Shown: positions 53,046 through 62,535, numbered from the stretch's first letter. The stretch is DNA of 64,000 nucleotides from Rhodococcus marinonascens NBRC 14363 (GCF_001894885.1 NZ_BCXB01000001.1:248001-312000), one strand, 5' to 3'. Notes: generated from the letters alone by a model not told the origin. Program-made: numbers and translations.

Positions 53046-53820
53046 GGCGTCGATCGGGGGTGCGCGACTGGTGTCGCGTATCGTCACATTCTGTCTGGTC
53101 GAGCTGCAGAAGCTTCGCCACGACCGAACGGAATTGGTGACCCGAGCGATTCAGCCAATCCTCTGGCTTCTCATCTTCGGGGTAACCTTCAGCCGCATCC
53201 ACGCGATCCCGACCGGCGACGTGCCCTATCTCGACTATCTCGCGCCGGGCATCATCGCCCAGTCCGCTCTCTTCGTCGCGATCTTCTACGGAATCCAGAT
53301 CATCTGGGAACGGGACGCAGGGGTGCTGACCAAGCTTCTCGTCACACCCACGCCCCGCGCCGCCCTGGTGACGGGCAAGGCCTTTGCGGCCGGTATCCGT
53401 GCGGTAGCGCAAGCCGTTGTCGTCGTGATCGTGGCAGCCCTGCTCGGCGTCGGTATGACATGGAATCCGTTGCGCCTGCTGGCGGTGGTCGTTGTCGTGG
53501 TTCTGGGCGCCGCCTTCTTCTCGTGTCTGTCGGTTGCGATCGCGGGTGTCGTCCTCAAGCGCGACCGGCTGATGGGAATCGGTCAGGCCATCACCATGCC
53601 GCTGTTCTTTGCGTCGAATGCGCTGTACCCGGTGGACCTCATGCCGGGCTGGGTACAGGTGATCAGCCGGGTGAACCCGCTGAGCTACGAGGTGTCCGCA
53701 CTGCGGGGCCTCCTGATCGGCCAACCCACCAACTATTGGCTGGATTTCGGAGTGCTCGTCGTAGCGGCCGTGCTCGGAATCGCAGTCGCGTCGGCACTGC
53801 TGGGCAGGCTGTCCCGGTAG
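53005..53820 (+). CDS. ABC-2 type permease (DrrB-like)
   Basis: The 271-residue membrane protein has six transmembrane helices and ABC-2 motifs: LRHDRTELVTRAIQPILWLL, YLDYLAPGIIAQS, GVLTKLLVTPTPRAALVTGK and the conserved SNALYPVDLMPGW before the last helices. The ATG at 53005 follows GGGAGGG and overlaps the ATPase gene by 41 bases. It forms a MarR-regulated efflux pump with the preceding genes; the substrate is unknown. Confidence 0.9.
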   Translation: MSVAPVPPPTVWVEASIGGARLVSRIVTFCLVELQKLRHDRTELVTRAIQPILWLLIFGVTFSRIHAIPTGDVPYLDYLAPGIIAQSALFVAIFYGIQIIWERDAGVLTKLLVTPTPRAALVTGKAFAAGIRAVAQAVVVVIVAALLGVGMTWNPLRLLAVVVVVVLGAAFFSCLSVAIAGVVLKRDRLMGIGQAITMPLFFASNALYPVDLMPGWVQVISRVNPLSYEVSALRGLLIGQPTNYWLDFGVLVVAAVLGIAVASALLGRLSR

Positions 53821-53852
53821 ACGTCCCGAGGGACAGTTCAGTACCCGGCGTC

Positions 53853-54884
53853 TCAGTACCCGGCGTCGAAGTCGAACTCGTTGATCAGCGCGTCACCCGA
53901 TAGGTGGCGCTCGAGATTCTCGATGAACAGATCGACGATCTTTCCGTTCTCCGACGGTACGTTGGCGGCGCTGTGCGGGCTGAGAATGACGTTCTCAACA
54001 GTCCACAGCGGCGAATCGTCCTCGAGCGGTTCGGTGGAGGTAACGTCCAGAACCGCCCCGCCCAGCCGCGCGGACGCCAGTCCCTCTGCGAGAGCCTCCT
54101 CGTCGATGATCGACCCGCGGCCGATATTCACGACTAGTGCTCCGTAGGGTAGAGCGTCGAGTTCCCGGCGCCCGATCAGTCCGCGAGTGGCGTCGGTGAG
54201 CGCGCAGGAGATAACAAGGATGTCCGCGGTCGGCAGGTATTCGGGGATCCGTTCCGTGGTCGTCATGATGTCGAAGGGGGCACTTTCGGAGCGGGGGTTG
54301 CGTGCGACCCCGGTCGAGGTGACAGAGAAGTGACGGAGTAGTTCCGCTGTGCGCTTGCCGATCTTTCCGGCGCCCACGACAAGTGCATGGCTTCCGGCGA
54401 GCTCGGTAGTGTGCTGCTTGCGCCAGGTTCGGTTCTGCCGATCGTCGATCAAGCGGGGGAGTCCCCTTGCGAAATGCAGGATGCCGGCGAGCGCGAACTC
54501 CGCGAGTGGACCGGCGTGGACTCCAGCGGCGGTTGTCACGGTCAGCGGCGCGTAAGACAAACCGAAGCGTTCGATCAGTTGTCCGGCACCAGCGGATGTA
54601 GCTTGAATCCATTTCAGGCTCGGCGATTGCTCGAGCGTGCGCTCGGGGCGGCGCCAGTCGAAATCGAACATCACCTCCGCGGTCTGCAGCATCGAGGTCC
54701 ATCGGTCGTGCTCACCTGCGGTCAGCTCACGCGGCACCCCGACGTGATCGCTGTGCCATCGAGGGCGGGGGAGTAGTTCGGGTGCATACGACACCCGCAC
54801 CCGAGGGTCGCAGCGGGCAATTCTCTCGACCAGATCCTGCTCGAGATACGACGCCACGAGTACGTCGGCGGTGTGGTTCGGCAC
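53853..54884 (-). CDS. D-isomer-specific 2-hydroxyacid dehydrogenase
   Basis: The 343-residue NAD(P)-dependent oxidoreductase has the GAGKIGKR dinucleotide motif near residue 160 and the catalytic Arg in the region around NIGRGSIIDEEAL. The acidic residue (EPLEDDSPLW) and the His in LSPHSAANVP follow. The GTG at 54884 follows GAGGGAG; the frame continues upstream without similarity. Members reduce 2-oxoacids such as glyoxylate or hydroxypyruvate. The specificity here is open. It is ten bases downstream of the MFS gene, likely in one transcript. Confidence 0.87.
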   Translation of the reverse strand: MPNHTADVLVASYLEQDLVERIARCDPRVRVSYAPELLPRPRWHSDHVGVPRELTAGEHDRWTSMLQTAEVMFDFDWRRPERTLEQSPSLKWIQATSAGAGQLIERFGLSYAPLTVTTAAGVHAGPLAEFALAGILHFARGLPRLIDDRQNRTWRKQHTTELAGSHALVVGAGKIGKRTAELLRHFSVTSTGVARNPRSESAPFDIMTTTERIPEYLPTADILVISCALTDATRGLIGRRELDALPYGALVVNIGRGSIIDEEALAEGLASARLGGAVLDVTSTEPLEDDSPLWTVENVILSPHSAANVPSENGKIVDLFIENLERHLSGDALINEFDFDAGY

Positions 54885-54894
54885 GGTTTCTCCC

Positions 54895-56376
54895 TCAGTA
54901 CGAACGGTCGGATACCGGTGTGCTCGGGTCCTGCGCGGATGCGGATATCGGTGTGCCCGGAACCGAACCGGGCTTCGGGGCGAATTTGGGCATGGCCGCG
55001 GAGGCGAGAACGAGCATGACCGCGGCGCCCAGAGCCGCAAGGAACACCAGGTGTATGGCTCCCGCCAGGGCAGCAGGATCAGGGTTGTCGGCGCCGCCCA
55101 GTCTGGTGTTGACGAGCGCGCCGAATAGGGCAACCCCCACCGCGCTGCCGATGGACCGGGCGAACATGTTGGTGGAGGTTACGACGCCCCGTTCCGACCA
55201 GCCGACGCTCGACTGCGCGGCGATCAGGGTCGGGCTCGCCACCAGTCCCAAGCCGCAGCCGATAACGAAGCAGAAGATCGCCGCCTGCCACACTGCAGAC
55301 TCGATGGACAGGGTCAAGGTGAGTGCGGCACCGGCCACGACGAACAGACTTCCCGCGGTGGCGGTGACGCGGAAGCCGAAGCGCATGTACAGGCGTCCGG
55401 CCTGCCCCGCGACAAGGGGCCAGCCGATCGTCACCGTGGCAACTGCGAATCCCGCGGCCACCGCACCGGTCCCGAGCACGCCCTGCGCGAAGGTGGGGAT
55501 GTATGTGGTCAGGCCGAGGACGATTGCGCCGACGAGAAGCGAGACGAGACTGCTCGCCGCGAGAACACGCCGAGTGAACACCCACAGCGGTAGTACCGGT
55601 TCGGTAGCGCGCCGTTCTACCAGCACGAACAGGAACAGGAGGATGCCGCCCGCCGCGAAGATCCCGAGACTGGCCGGCGAACCCCACGCCCACTCGTGCC
55701 CACCTGAGAGCAGACCCAGGATGATGAGCGTGGTGCCGGCAGCCAGGATGGCGGCACCGGTGTAATCGATCGACCTTTGTACCCGTACCAGCTTCTCTTC
55801 GAAGTTGCGGATCAACATCACTGCCGCGAGCAAGCACAGCGGAATATTGATGAAGAAGATCCACCGCCATGACAGGTACTCGGAGAACAAGCCGCCGACG
55901 GTCGGGCCGATCACCGAAGCTATCGCCCAGACACTGGCCAGATAGGCCTGGGCCTTCGGGCGTTCCGTGGCCGTGTAGATGTCTCCGGCGATGGTCAGGC
56001 TCATCGGCTGGAGGGCCCCGCCGCCCAGGCCCTGCACTGCCCGGAACGCGATCAGCGCGGGCATACTCCATGCGAACCCGCACAACACGGAGCCGAGAGT
56101 GAAGAGCGCGATGCCCAGCAGCATCACCGGTTTGCGGCCGAAGATATCCGCCAATTTGCCGTATATCGGCACCGAAATGGCCTGGGTGAGCAGGTAGATC
56201 GAAAACAACCACGGGAACTGTGCGAATCCGCCGAGATCGCCGGCGATGGTGTACACCGAGGTCGAGATGATCGTCGAATCGAGCGCGACCAGCCCCATCG
56301 TGAGCATGATCGACATGAGGATCCGTCCGCGTTCCGAACGGAACCCTATGTCGACCTTGGCCGCGTTCGTCGCCAT
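54895..56376 (-). CDS. DHA2-family MFS multidrug exporter (EmrB/QacA type)
   Basis: The 493-residue protein has 14 predicted transmembrane helices and the MFS/DHA2 motifs [34 protein letters not shown] and the motif-C helix [23 protein letters not shown]2 pumps expel hydrophobic compounds against protons. AGGAGG precedes the ATG. Its place beside purC and ptrB is as I recall for Rv0783c (emrB) in M. tuberculosis. It is divergent from purC. Confidence 0.9.
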   Translation of the reverse strand: MATNAAKVDIGFRSERGRILMSIMLTMGLVALDSTIISTSVYTIAGDLGGFAQFPWLFSIYLLTQAISVPIYGKLADIFGRKPVMLLGIALFTLGSVLCGFAWSMPALIAFRAVQGLGGGALQPMSLTIAGDIYTATERPKAQAYLASVWAIASVIGPTVGGLFSEYLSWRWIFFINIPLCLLAAVMLIRNFEEKLVRVQRSIDYTGAAILAAGTTLIILGLLSGGHEWAWGSPASLGIFAAGGILLFLFVLVERRATEPVLPLWVFTRRVLAASSLVSLLVGAIVLGLTTYIPTFAQGVLGTGAVAAGFAVATVTIGWPLVAGQAGRLYMRFGFRVTATAGSLFVVAGAALTLTLSIESAVWQAAIFCFVIGCGLGLVASPTLIAAQSSVGWSERGVVTSTNMFARSIGSAVGVALFGALVNTRLGGADNPDPAALAGAIHLVFLAALGAAVMLVLASAAMPKFAPKPGSVPGTPISASAQDPSTPVSDRSY

Positions 56377-56511
56377 GGTCCTCCTGTCACGTTGTCATGT
56401 ACTTCGCAGAACTCCCTTTCAAAGCTAACTATTTTTACGGTCTTCGGCATTTCCGGGCGCGGATTGGTACCCGTCACGCCACTGCTGTCCCGAGCGATAG
56501 GCTGGCTCACC

Positions 56512-57396
56512 GTGCGCCCCTCACTCGATTCATATCCCCATCTGGCCGGTGGCAAGGTCCGAGACCTCTACACGATCGACGACGAGCACCTCCTGTTGGT
56601 TGCGAGCGACCGGATCTCCGCATACGACCACATCCTCAGCACGCCCATCCCGGACAAGGGGCGGGTGCTCACGGCGATGAGCGTCCTCTTCTTCGGCATC
56701 CTCGGTGGCAACAATCACCTGGCCGGAGAGCCCGACGACAGTCGGATCCCCGAGGCCGTGCTCGGCCGCGCACTGGTGGTCCGAAAACTGAACATGATTC
56801 CGATCGAGTGTGTCGCCCGCGGATACCTCACCGGGTCCGGGTTGATCGACTACAAGGAGTCCGGCGCGGTGTGCGGTGTCGCATTGCCCGAAGGTCTCGT
56901 CGAGGCGAGTCAGCTTCCGGATCCGATCTTCACCCCTGCAGACAAGGCAGATCTGGGGGAGCACGACGAGAACATCACCTTCGACGCAGTTGTCGAGAAG
57001 GTGGGCCAGGATCTTGCCGTCAAGTTGCGTGAGGACACTCTGGACGTCTACGGACGGGCCTCCAACTTCGCCGCCGACCGCGGCATCATCCTCGCCGACA
57101 CCAAGCTCGAGTTCGGTCTGGACCCAGAGGGCAATCTGGTGCTGGCCGACGAAGTCCTCACGCCCGACTCCTCTCGGTACTGGCTGGCCGACGCCTACGA
57201 GGCGGGGAGGGTGCAGTCGAGCTTCGACAAGCAGTTCGTCCGCAACTGGCTCACCAGCCCGGAATCCGGCTGGGATCGTGCCTCGAACACTCCTCCGCCG
57301 CCATTGCCGGCGGAGATCGTGGAGGCGACGCGCGCCCGGTACATCGAGGCGTACGAGCGAATTTCAAGACTGTCGTTCGAGGAATGGGTGGGCTGA
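56512..57396 (+). CDS. purC: Phosphoribosylaminoimidazole-succinocarboxamide synthase PurC
   Basis: The 294-residue SAICAR synthetase adds aspartate to CAIR. Conserved stretches are [56 protein letters not shown] and [12 protein letters not shown]. The GTG at 56512 begins the family N-terminus and lies eight bases after TAGGCT, which suggests leaderless expression; the open frame extends 40 codons further without similarity. ptrB starts four bases after its stop. Confidence 0.97.
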   Translation: MRPSLDSYPHLAGGKVRDLYTIDDEHLLLVASDRISAYDHILSTPIPDKGRVLTAMSVLFFGILGGNNHLAGEPDDSRIPEAVLGRALVVRKLNMIPIECVARGYLTGSGLIDYKESGAVCGVALPEGLVEASQLPDPIFTPADKADLGEHDENITFDAVVEKVGQDLAVKLREDTLDVYGRASNFAADRGIILADTKLEFGLDPEGNLVLADEVLTPDSSRYWLADAYEAGRVQSSFDKQFVRNWLTSPESGWDRASNTPPPPLPAEIVEATRARYIEAYERISRLSFEEWVG

Positions 57397-57399
57397 TAC

Positions 57400-59556
57400 A
57401 TGACTGCTGACGAATCGAAGCTCACCCCGCCCGTGGCAAAGACCGTTCCCCGCGAACGCGTCCATCACGGTCACACCTTCGTCGACGAGTACGAATGGCT
57501 GCGCGACAAGGAAGACGCCGAAGTCGTCGCGTACCTCGAGGCCGAGAATGCGTACACCGAGCAGGAGACCGCGCACCTCGAACCGATGCGGAATCGGATC
57601 TTCCAGGAGATCAAGTCCCGCACGCAGGAAACCGACATGTCGGTGCCCACCAGGATGGGCGATTGGTGGTACTTCGCCCGCACCATCGAGGGCAAGCAGT
57701 ACGGCGTGCAATGCCGGGCTCCGATTGCCGGTCCCGAAGACTGGACCCCGCCACAGTTGACTCCGGGCATAGAACTCCCTGGTGAGCAGGTCCTGCTCGA
57801 CGGCAACGACGAGGCAGAGGGCCACGATTTCTTCTCCATAGGCGCCTTCGCACTCAGCCACGACAGCACTTTGCTCGCGTATTCGGTGGACGTGGTCGGC
57901 GACGAGCGCTACACACTGCGCTTCAAGAACCTTGAGACCGGTGAACTCCTGGCCGACGAGATCACCGGCACCGCGCCAGGGGTCACGTGGGCTATCGACC
58001 ACAATCACGTCTTCTACCTGACGGTCGACGAGTCCTGGCGCCCCGACACGGTGTGGCGGCACGAACTCGGCACCGACCGCGACCACGACGTCTCCGTGTT
58101 CCACGAACCAGACGAGCGGTTCTGGGTGTCGGTGGGGTCCACTCGGAGCGAGAAGTACCTCATGATCTGGGTGGGGTCGAAGATCACCAGCGAAGGATGG
58201 GTGCTGGAGTCGGCGAACCCCGAGGGCGAGTTCCGTATAGTACTGCCGCGACGCGAGGGAGTCGAATACTTCGTCGAGCACGCGGTGGTCGCGGGGGAAG
58301 ACCGTTTCCTGATCCTGCACAACGATACGATCGAGGGCGAGAAGGCAGAGAATTTCGTGCTCGCCGAGGCGCCGGTGTGCGACCCGGAATCGCTGACGAC
58401 GCTGATCGCGCACAGGTCCGACGTTCGGTTGGAGGAGGTCGACGCCTTCGCCGATCACCTTGTGCTCAGTTACCGCCGCGAAGCGCTGACCCGGCTCGCC
58501 ATCTGGCCGCTCACCGCGGACGGCTATGGCGAGTTGACGGAGATCGAATTCGACGAGGAACTGTTCAGTGTCGGGCTCGGTGCCAATCCTGAATGGCAGC
58601 AGCCCACGCTACGGATGGCCTTCACGTCGTTTATCACCCCCGGTCAGGTGTACGACTACGTGCCCGCGACGGGTGAACTCGAGCTGCGCAAGTCACAGCC
58701 CGTGCTCGGCGACTTCGATGCAAACGACTACGAGCAGCAACGTGATTGGGCCACTGCCGAGGATGGGACGAGGATCCCGCTGTCCATCGTGCGGCGGAAG
58801 TCGGACGGTGCCGACGGAGTCCGGCGGAAGTCGGACGGTGCCGACAGTCCCGCACCACTGCTCCTCTACGGGTACGGCTCGTACGAGGCCAGTATGGACC
58901 CCGGCTTCTCCGTCGCGCGACTCTCGCTGCTCGACCGCGGAGTGGTCTTCGTGGTTGCGCACGTGCGTGGCGGCGGCGAGATGGGCAGGCACTGGTACGA
59001 GAACGGCAAGACGCTCACGAAGAAGAATACCTTCACTGACTTCGTCTCGTGCGCACGCCATTTGATCGAAATCGGTCGCACCACTCCGCAGCAAATGATC
59101 GCCGACGGTGGCAGCGCCGGTGGCCTGCTGATGGGTGCGGTGGCGAATCTGGCTCCCGAACTATTCGCCGGCATTCTCGCCAACGTACCGTTCGTCGACC
59201 CACTCACCTCGATCCTCGACCCGTCGCTGCCGCTGACCGTCATCGAATGGGACGAATGGGGCAACCCACTGGAGAACCCCGAGGTGTACGAGTACATGCG
59301 CTCGTACAGCCCATACGAGAACGTCGAGGCCAAGCGCTACCCCGCTATACTGGCGATCACCAGCATCAACGACACCAGGGTGCTCTACGTCGAGCCGGCC
59401 AAGTGGGTTGCCAAGTTGCGCGCCACCAAGACTGGCGACGAACCGCTGCTCCTCAAGACCGAAATGAGCGCAGGGCACGGTGGTGTCAGCGGACGCTACG
59501 AGAAGTGGAAAGAAGTAGCGTTCGAATACGCCTGGGTGCTGGACACAATCGGCTGA
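57400..59556 (+). CDS. ptrB: Oligopeptidase B / protease II (S9A family)
   Basis: The 718-residue serine peptidase cleaves short peptides after basic residues. A beta-propeller domain (about 75-430) is followed by an alpha/beta-hydrolase domain with Ser572 (DGGSAGGLLMG), Asp658 (SINDTRV) and His693 (SAGHGGVSGR). The length matches the family. In M. tuberculosis the orthologue is annotated as two pieces (ptrBa/ptrBb), whereas here the frame is intact. A ten-residue tandem duplication (RRKSDGADGV, RRKSDGADS) sits at the propeller-hydrolase junction. It is coupled to purC in one transcript. Confidence 0.95.
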   Translation: MTADESKLTPPVAKTVPRERVHHGHTFVDEYEWLRDKEDAEVVAYLEAENAYTEQETAHLEPMRNRIFQEIKSRTQETDMSVPTRMGDWWYFARTIEGKQYGVQCRAPIAGPEDWTPPQLTPGIELPGEQVLLDGNDEAEGHDFFSIGAFALSHDSTLLAYSVDVVGDERYTLRFKNLETGELLADEITGTAPGVTWAIDHNHVFYLTVDESWRPDTVWRHELGTDRDHDVSVFHEPDERFWVSVGSTRSEKYLMIWVGSKITSEGWVLESANPEGEFRIVLPRREGVEYFVEHAVVAGEDRFLILHNDTIEGEKAENFVLAEAPVCDPESLTTLIAHRSDVRLEEVDAFADHLVLSYRREALTRLAIWPLTADGYGELTEIEFDEELFSVGLGANPEWQQPTLRMAFTSFITPGQVYDYVPATGELELRKSQPVLGDFDANDYEQQRDWATAEDGTRIPLSIVRRKSDGADGVRRKSDGADSPAPLLLYGYGSYEASMDPGFSVARLSLLDRGVVFVVAHVRGGGEMGRHWYENGKTLTKKNTFTDFVSCARHLIEIGRTTPQQMIADGGSAGGLLMGAVANLAPELFAGILANVPFVDPLTSILDPSLPLTVIEWDEWGNPLENPEVYEYMRSYSPYENVEAKRYPAILAITSINDTRVLYVEPAKWVAKLRATKTGDEPLLLKTEMSAGHGGVSGRYEKWKEVAFEYAWVLDTIG
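58792..58845 (+). repeat. 30-bp in-frame tandem duplication in ptrB
   Basis: The unit beginning CGGCGGAAGTCGGACGGTGC occurs at 58792 and 58822, identical over 24 bases. It adds ten residues (RRKSDGADGV) in the linker before the LLLYGYGSYEASMDPGF block of the catalytic domain and does not disturb the frame. Confidence 0.9.
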
Positions 59557-59924
59557 GTTGGAACCGTCGGAACCTCGCCAAAAGACTTGGTATCAGCAGG
59601 GTTCGATGTCAACACTTTGACATCAGCAAAGTTCGACGTCAACGCTTTGGCATCAGCAGGTTTCGACGTGCGCGTGGATTGCGTCAGCCCGAGGCAAAGC
59701 CTCGGTGGTCCCGGATCTCGGTGGTCCCGGATCTCGGTGGTCTCAGATGCAGAAACCGATGAGGTCGATCCCAGCGGCACACTGAAACAGATCGCCAACG
59801 AACCGGCCGAACCCTGGACAGGGGTCGGTGCCACAACCGCGGCCGAGGCTGCTGGAGCGGCCAGAGCGCCGAGGGGCAGGGTCATTGCGATCGCGGCGAG
59901 CGTAGTGGCTATTTTCCTAGACAT
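59496..59924 (-). CDS. Small secreted protein with a repeat-extended C-terminus
   Basis: The 142-residue frame starts with a clear Sec signal peptide (TTLAAIAMTLPLGALAAPAA, cleavage near ASA) and a short mature domain (PTPVQGSAGSLAICFSVPLG) like small secreted rhodococcal proteins. After about residue 60 the sequence comes from two tandem arrays: three 16-bp units, then three 30-bp units encoding KPADAKALTS-like decamers. The last 61 bases overlap the end of the convergent ptrB gene. The repeats may have shifted the frame and removed the original C-terminus. AAGGA precedes the ATG, and a CRP/GlxR site lies 60 bases upstream. Confidence 0.65.
   Translation of the reverse strand: MSRKIATTLAAIAMTLPLGALAAPAASAAVVAPTPVQGSAGSLAICFSVPLGSTSSVSASETTEIRDHRDPGPPRLCLGLTQSTRTSKPADAKALTSNFADVKVLTSNPADTKSFGEVPTVPTQPIVSSTQAYSNATSFHFS
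59584..59670. repeat. Three imperfect 30-bp tandem units
   Basis: Each unit follows the pattern ACTTTGGCATCAGCA(A/G)GTTCGACGTCAA with a few differences. In the secreted-protein frame they encode three decapeptides (KPADAKALTS, NFADVKVLTS, NPADTKSFGE). The mix of TTG-ACATCAGCA variants gives the block a lower GC content than its surroundings. Confidence 0.85.
59703..59750. repeat. Three 16-bp tandem units
   Basis: CGGTGGTCCCGGATCT occurs twice exactly and a third time with changes. Because 16 is not a multiple of three, each unit reads a different frame of the overlapping secreted-protein gene. Confidence 0.88.
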
Positions 59925-59984
59925 TGCGAAGGTCCTTGTCAGAGTGACTGCGAGCCATCGGGACTCACTTTAATCGAGCACTGA

Positions 59985-60000
59985 TGTGATGCAAATCACA
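59985..60000. promoter_or_regulatory. CRP/GlxR-type binding site
   Basis: TGTGATGCAAATCACA is a perfect TGTGA-N6-TCACA palindrome, the consensus shared by E. coli CRP, mycobacterial Rv3676 and corynebacterial GlxR. It lies 60 bases upstream of the secreted-protein start. The rest of the 332-base interval 59925-60256 shows no convincing gene. Confidence 0.75.
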
Positions 60001-60256
60001 ACCCCGGCGCAGATTTACAACACTGCCTCCCGCCCGTGGGACACCGTCGGGTGGGTCGATTCCACCCTGAGGCGGGTACCGCGAGCCGCGGTCGGACTGG
60101 TACCGACCGGGTTCAACCGGTGGAAGCAACACCTCGATGACGGAGGTGTCAGATGGGTAGGCCTGCGCGGTGGATGAAGGAGTTGGCTGGGCGGTCGCCG
60201 ATGAAGTCGCGGATAGTGCGTCCCCTCTGTCTACGGTCGGAGTCGGCGCTCGGTTG

Positions 60257-60946
60257 TCAGCGCACTGCGTATCGGATTTGCGGCCTGCCCGCACGGCCGT
60301 ACTCAGTGTGCCGGGTAAGGACGCCGTCGTCGGCGAGGTGTTCCAGATACCGCCAGGCGGTGACCCGAGATACGCCGATGGCAGCGGCCAACTCGGCCGC
60401 CGTCATCGGACCCTCTGCAGCGCGGATGCACGCAGACACGTGGTCAAGTGTCTGTGGCGCAACCCCTTTCGGAGATACCGCGCGTTCGTCGGAGGTGCGC
60501 AGGGCTGATATCGCCCGGTCGATGTCATGCTGGCTCAGCGCGTTGCTTCCGGCGGGTAGGGCGTCGCGGTATTCCCGGTACCGCTCGAGTTTGTCGCGGA
60601 ACGCTGCGAACGTGAACGGTTTCAGGAGATACAGCGCGATTCCACGGGTCACCGCAGTTCGGACGATCTCGAGATCGCGGGCCGAGGTCACCGCGATGAT
60701 GTCAGGGCTCGGCCGCACGCCACTCAGCGCGGCGGCGACGTCGAGTCCGCCGGCATCCGGCAGTCCAAAGTCGAGCAGGACGAGGTCGATGGGATCACCT
60801 CCACCACTCGCGGACGCAGCGGCTCGCACGGCCCCGCTCCCGTCGTGGACGACGGTGTGCACCGAAAACCCCGGTACTCGTTCGACATACGCGCGATGGG
60901 CTTCGGCGATCAGTGGTTCGTCTTCGACAATCATCACGCGGATCAT
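60257..60946 (-). CDS. CitB/DctR-type response regulator
   Basis: The 229-residue protein has a receiver domain (IVEDEPLIAEAHR, phospho-acceptor Asp in VLLDFGLPDAGG, and LLKPF). A C-terminal helix-turn-helix (GPMTAAELAAAIGVSRVTAW with RYLEHLADDGVL) is of the CitB/DcuR type. The ATG overlaps the kinase stop by one base (TAATG). With the kinase it should control the divergent C4-dicarboxylate transporter gene. Confidence 0.9.
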   Translation of the reverse strand: MIRVMIVEDEPLIAEAHRAYVERVPGFSVHTVVHDGSGAVRAAASASGGGDPIDLVLLDFGLPDAGGLDVAAALSGVRPSPDIIAVTSARDLEIVRTAVTRGIALYLLKPFTFAAFRDKLERYREYRDALPAGSNALSQHDIDRAISALRTSDERAVSPKGVAPQTLDHVSACIRAAEGPMTAAELAAAIGVSRVTAWRYLEHLADDGVLTRHTEYGRAGRPQIRYAVR

Positions 60947-62535
60947 TATGTGGCTCCGCCGAGCGGAATCTCGACGACGACCATCGATCCCAGCGACGGC
61001 TCGGTGCGGATCGTTCCGCGGTGCCGGGCCACCACCTGGGCGACCAGAGCCAGTCCCAGCCCGCGTTGGTCGGACTTGGTGGAGTAACCGCGGGTGACGG
61101 CCTTGTCGAGTTCGTCGTCGGGAATGCCAGGTCCGCTGTCTGCGATACGTACCAGCATCACCGAGTCCTCCTCGCGTACAGTCACTTCCACCCACGCGTC
61201 CTCTTCGGGGGAATTCGTCGTACCGTGGGCGGCGTCGATCGCATTGTCCACGAGGTTACCCACAAGCGTGACGAGTTCGCGCGCGCTGAGCCGCGTTACC
61301 GGGCCGAGCGCGGTGTCGTCGGTGACGGTAAGGTCGACTCCGCGTTCGGCGGCCACACCCACCTTGCCGAGCAGGAGGGCGGCGAGCGCGGGTTCGTGCA
61401 CCGCCGTCATGAGACGGTCGATCAGTACCTGCGACAATCGCAGATCCTCAGTCGCGAACGCGATCGCATCCTCGTAGCGGCCGAGTTCCACCATCGTGAT
61501 GATCGTGTGCAGACGGTTCGCGGATTCGTGGGCCTGCGAGCGGAGCGACTCCGCGAAGCCACGCACGGAATCGAGTTCGCCTATGATGCTTTGCAATTCG
61601 GTACGATCACGTAGCGTCAGTACGGTCCCGACCCGTTGCCCGTTCCGCTCGACCGGTTCCCGGCTGACCAGCAGTACGCGGTCGGCGGTCAGGTGCGCCT
61701 CGTCCCCGGAGCCACCGTCCTGTGGGTGCCGCAGCGAATCCGGTAGTGCAGACAGTGAGACCTGGCCTTCTGGGAGGTCGAGCAGTCGACGTGCCTCGTC
61801 GTTGACGATCTCGGCTCCCGTGGAATCGTCGGTGTCTCTTCCGAGCACCACCAGGCCCTCTCCGATCGAGTGGAGGACGGCATCGTGGTGCTCGTACATC
61901 CGGCGCAATTCGTCGGGTGCCATGCCCAGCGTCTGACGACGCAGGCGCCGGCTCAACAAGAATGCTCCAGCCGCCGAGACCGCCAGTCCGATCACGGCGA
62001 CCGCGAAGATGGTCGGCAGGCTCTCGGCGAACTGGTAGCCAATCTTCTCGCGGGTGACTCCCGCCGAGACGAGGCCGACGATCCGGCCCCCGTCGTAGAC
62101 CGGAGCGACCGTTCGGACCGATGGTCCGAGCGAACCGGTGTACGTCTCGGTGAATGTCTCCCCTGCGCGTGCGCGTTCGGTGTTCCCGGAGAAAGTGCCG
62201 CCGATCATCTGCGGATTGGTGTGGGTGTATCTGACGGCTGCGGGTGTCATCACGACGATGAAATCGATGCCGGTGGCGAGGCGGATCCGCTCGGTCTCGG
62301 GCTGTAGAACCGCCGTCGGGTCGGGGGTTCGCAACGCCTCGACCGTGCCGTCCGACAGCGCGAGCGTCGTGGCGACGGCCGTCACCGCGCGCTGAGCGGA
62401 TTCATCACTCTCGTGGCGCTGGTCTATGACGGCAAGTGCCGTTCCCGCTCCGATGACCAGCACCAATACGACCAGTTGCAGGAGGAAGAGCTGCCCGGCC
62501 ATGCTCATCGGCCGTCTTGCCGGATGGTGGGGCAC
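60946..62535 (-). CDS. CitA/DcuS-type sensor histidine kinase
   Basis: The 529-residue kinase has two transmembrane helices (about 12-35 and 175-195) that bracket a periplasmic PAS-like sensor (LATGIDFIVVMTPAAVRYTH, GGTFSGNTERARAGETFTET). A cytoplasmic PAS, a phospho-acceptor region around RSQAHESANRLHTI and an ATPase domain (NLVDNAIDAA, DSGPGIP, RGLGLALVAQV) follow. This is the citrate/C4-dicarboxylate sensor family. GTG at 62535 follows AGGAGA and is preferred over a GTG nine codons upstream. Confidence 0.9.
   Translation of the reverse strand: MPHHPARRPMSMAGQLFLLQLVVLVLVIGAGTALAVIDQRHESDESAQRAVTAVATTLALSDGTVEALRTPDPTAVLQPETERIRLATGIDFIVVMTPAAVRYTHTNPQMIGGTFSGNTERARAGETFTETYTGSLGPSVRTVAPVYDGGRIVGLVSAGVTREKIGYQFAESLPTIFAVAVIGLAVSAAGAFLLSRRLRRQTLGMAPDELRRMYEHHDAVLHSIGEGLVVLGRDTDDSTGAEIVNDEARRLLDLPEGQVSLSALPDSLRHPQDGGSGDEAHLTADRVLLVSREPVERNGQRVGTVLTLRDRTELQSIIGELDSVRGFAESLRSQAHESANRLHTIITMVELGRYEDAIAFATEDLRLSQVLIDRLMTAVHEPALAALLLGKVGVAAERGVDLTVTDDTALGPVTRLSARELVTLVGNLVDNAIDAAHGTTNSPEEDAWVEVTVREEDSVMLVRIADSGPGIPDDELDKAVTRGYSTKSDQRGLGLALVAQVVARHRGTIRTEPSLGSMVVVEIPLGGAT

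Noticed and set aside
60001-60256. Possible small gene upstream of the secreted protein
   Set aside because: Short plus-strand frames exist, but none has a ribosome site, a typical start or recognisable sequence.
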